Positions 63,824 to 64,000 of a stretch of DNA of 64,000 nt are shown here, piece by piece. The notes below the pieces were generated by a model, which saw only the letters and a list, made by a program, of their open reading frames with translations, made no database searches and had not been told where the DNA came from. Every line of letters begins with the position of its first letter. The first letter of the stretch is position 1. The stretch covers positions 186,001-250,000 of the forward strand of contig NZ_AUJQ01000003.1 of assembly GCF_000424305.1 (NCBI RefSeq), written 5' to 3'. The stretch is from Pseudobutyrivibrio ruminis AD2017. GTDB taxonomy: Bacteria > Bacillota > Clostridia > Lachnospirales > Lachnospiraceae. The translations under genes were made by a program, and so were the position numbers.

Positions 63824-63919
63824 CTAATTGTCGCTACCATCTCCATCTAGCCATTTGCAAATGTAGTAGCCGACTACAGATGCTGCGACAGAGATTAGAA
63901 AAGTGATTATTATGTCCAA
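63824..63919 (-). CDS. Fst-like membrane peptide toxin, 31 aa
   Basis: Small frame on the minus strand starting at TTG 63919, with an excellent AAAGGAGGTG site 6 nt upstream. The peptide has a hydrophobic helix (about residues 3-20; IIITFLISVAASVVGYY), then CKWLD and a charged Gly/Asp tail, the layout of Fst/Ldr-type pore toxins. A 24-nt hairpin in the 5' leader (63929-63952) pairs CTCC with the GGAG of the ribosome binding site. The start region is covered by antisense repeats of the convergent RNA. Not similar in sequence to Fst beyond this layout, so the family assignment is an inference. Confidence 0.8.
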   Translation of the reverse strand: MDIIITFLISVAASVVGYYICKWLDGDGSDN

Positions 63920-63928
63920 ATTGTACAC

Positions 63929-63952
63929 CTCCTTTCTGCTGTCAGAATGGAG
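63929..63952 (-). promoter_or_regulatory. Ribosome-binding-site-sequestering hairpin in toxin leader
   Basis: Arms CTCC + TTCTG pair with CAGAA + GGAG around an ACAG loop, with one A-A mismatch; nine base pairs including the Shine-Dalgarno core. Confidence 0.75.
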
Positions 63953-63969
63953 TTGCGACAACGTCAGCG

Positions 63970-63975
63970 ATTATA
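63970..63975 (-). promoter_or_regulatory. -10 box of the toxin promoter
   Basis: Perfect TATAAT on the minus strand, with TAGAGA 17 bp upstream as -35 (4 of 6). The transcript would start near 63963 and run about 200 nt to the shared terminator. Confidence 0.7.
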
Positions 63976-64000
63976 TCATCAATCTTACAAATTCTCTATA

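Overview
The window reads as a chromosome segment of a low-GC Gram-positive bacterium. Gene content, strong GGAGG-type ribosome binding sites, ECF vitamin transporters, CUT1 sugar transporters with YesM/YesN-type regulators and a set of xylan-oligosaccharide enzymes point to a motile, xylan-using Lachnospiraceae of the Butyrivibrio/Pseudobutyrivibrio kind. This is an inference from gene families, not a database match.

Layout. 1-8.2 kb: the 3' part of a large iron-sulfur flavoprotein oxidoreductase, an esterase preceded by a phased motif array, a membrane-linked XRE regulator followed by a tandem hairpin array, a protein of unknown function behind a sigma-D-like promoter, ispE, a GntR regulator and a DUF1934 gene. 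8.2-13 kb: thiT under a TPP riboswitch, hflX, a Na/Pi cotransporter, and ribU under an FMN riboswitch. 13-33.2 kb: a xylo-oligosaccharide region holding a GntR regulator, two ABC uptake systems (two permeases plus one binding lipoprotein each), a YesL protein, GH3, an SGNH esterase, GH43, a YesM/YesN two-component pair and a GH8 exo-oligoxylanase. The enzymes lack signal peptides, so imported acetylated oligosaccharides are probably trimmed in the cytoplasm. 33.3-46.5 kb: housekeeping genes (DHH phosphoesterase, pepF, dnaE, pfkA, an rRNA methyltransferase, HAD, MATE, RelA/SpoT-like synthetase, uppP). 46.7-51.5 kb: hypF-hypC-hypD-hypE for NiFe hydrogenase maturation. 51.5-63.5 kb: CheY-like protein, DUF4015 protein, RlmL-like methyltransferase, papain-like protease, cell-wall amidase, rdgB, yfcE-type phosphodiesterase, ASKHA/2Fe-2S protein, M42 peptidase, tRNA-Thr, a lytic transglycosylase and a lysA-like decarboxylase, then tRNA-Leu.

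The most striking non-standard content lies between genes. (1) At the right edge, 63686-63975, is a complete type I toxin-antitoxin module with the layout of the enterococcal par/Fst locus: a 31-codon membrane peptide with a sequestered ribosome binding site, and a convergent ~70-nt RNA that shares its terminator and carries direct repeats complementary to the toxin start region. (2) At 27542-28279 is a ~738-bp imperfect palindrome whose arms match in nine blocks separated by internal loops of nearly equal size on both sides. (3) At 2548-2911 is an array of about 14 TTAAGT/ACTTAA motifs spaced 30-32 or 19-22 bp. (4) At 4903-5200 are six 52-bp tandem hairpin units with compensatory changes. (5) Between hypD and hypE is a long hairpin with a possible pseudoknot. 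No CRISPR array, integrase, transposase or rRNA gene was seen.
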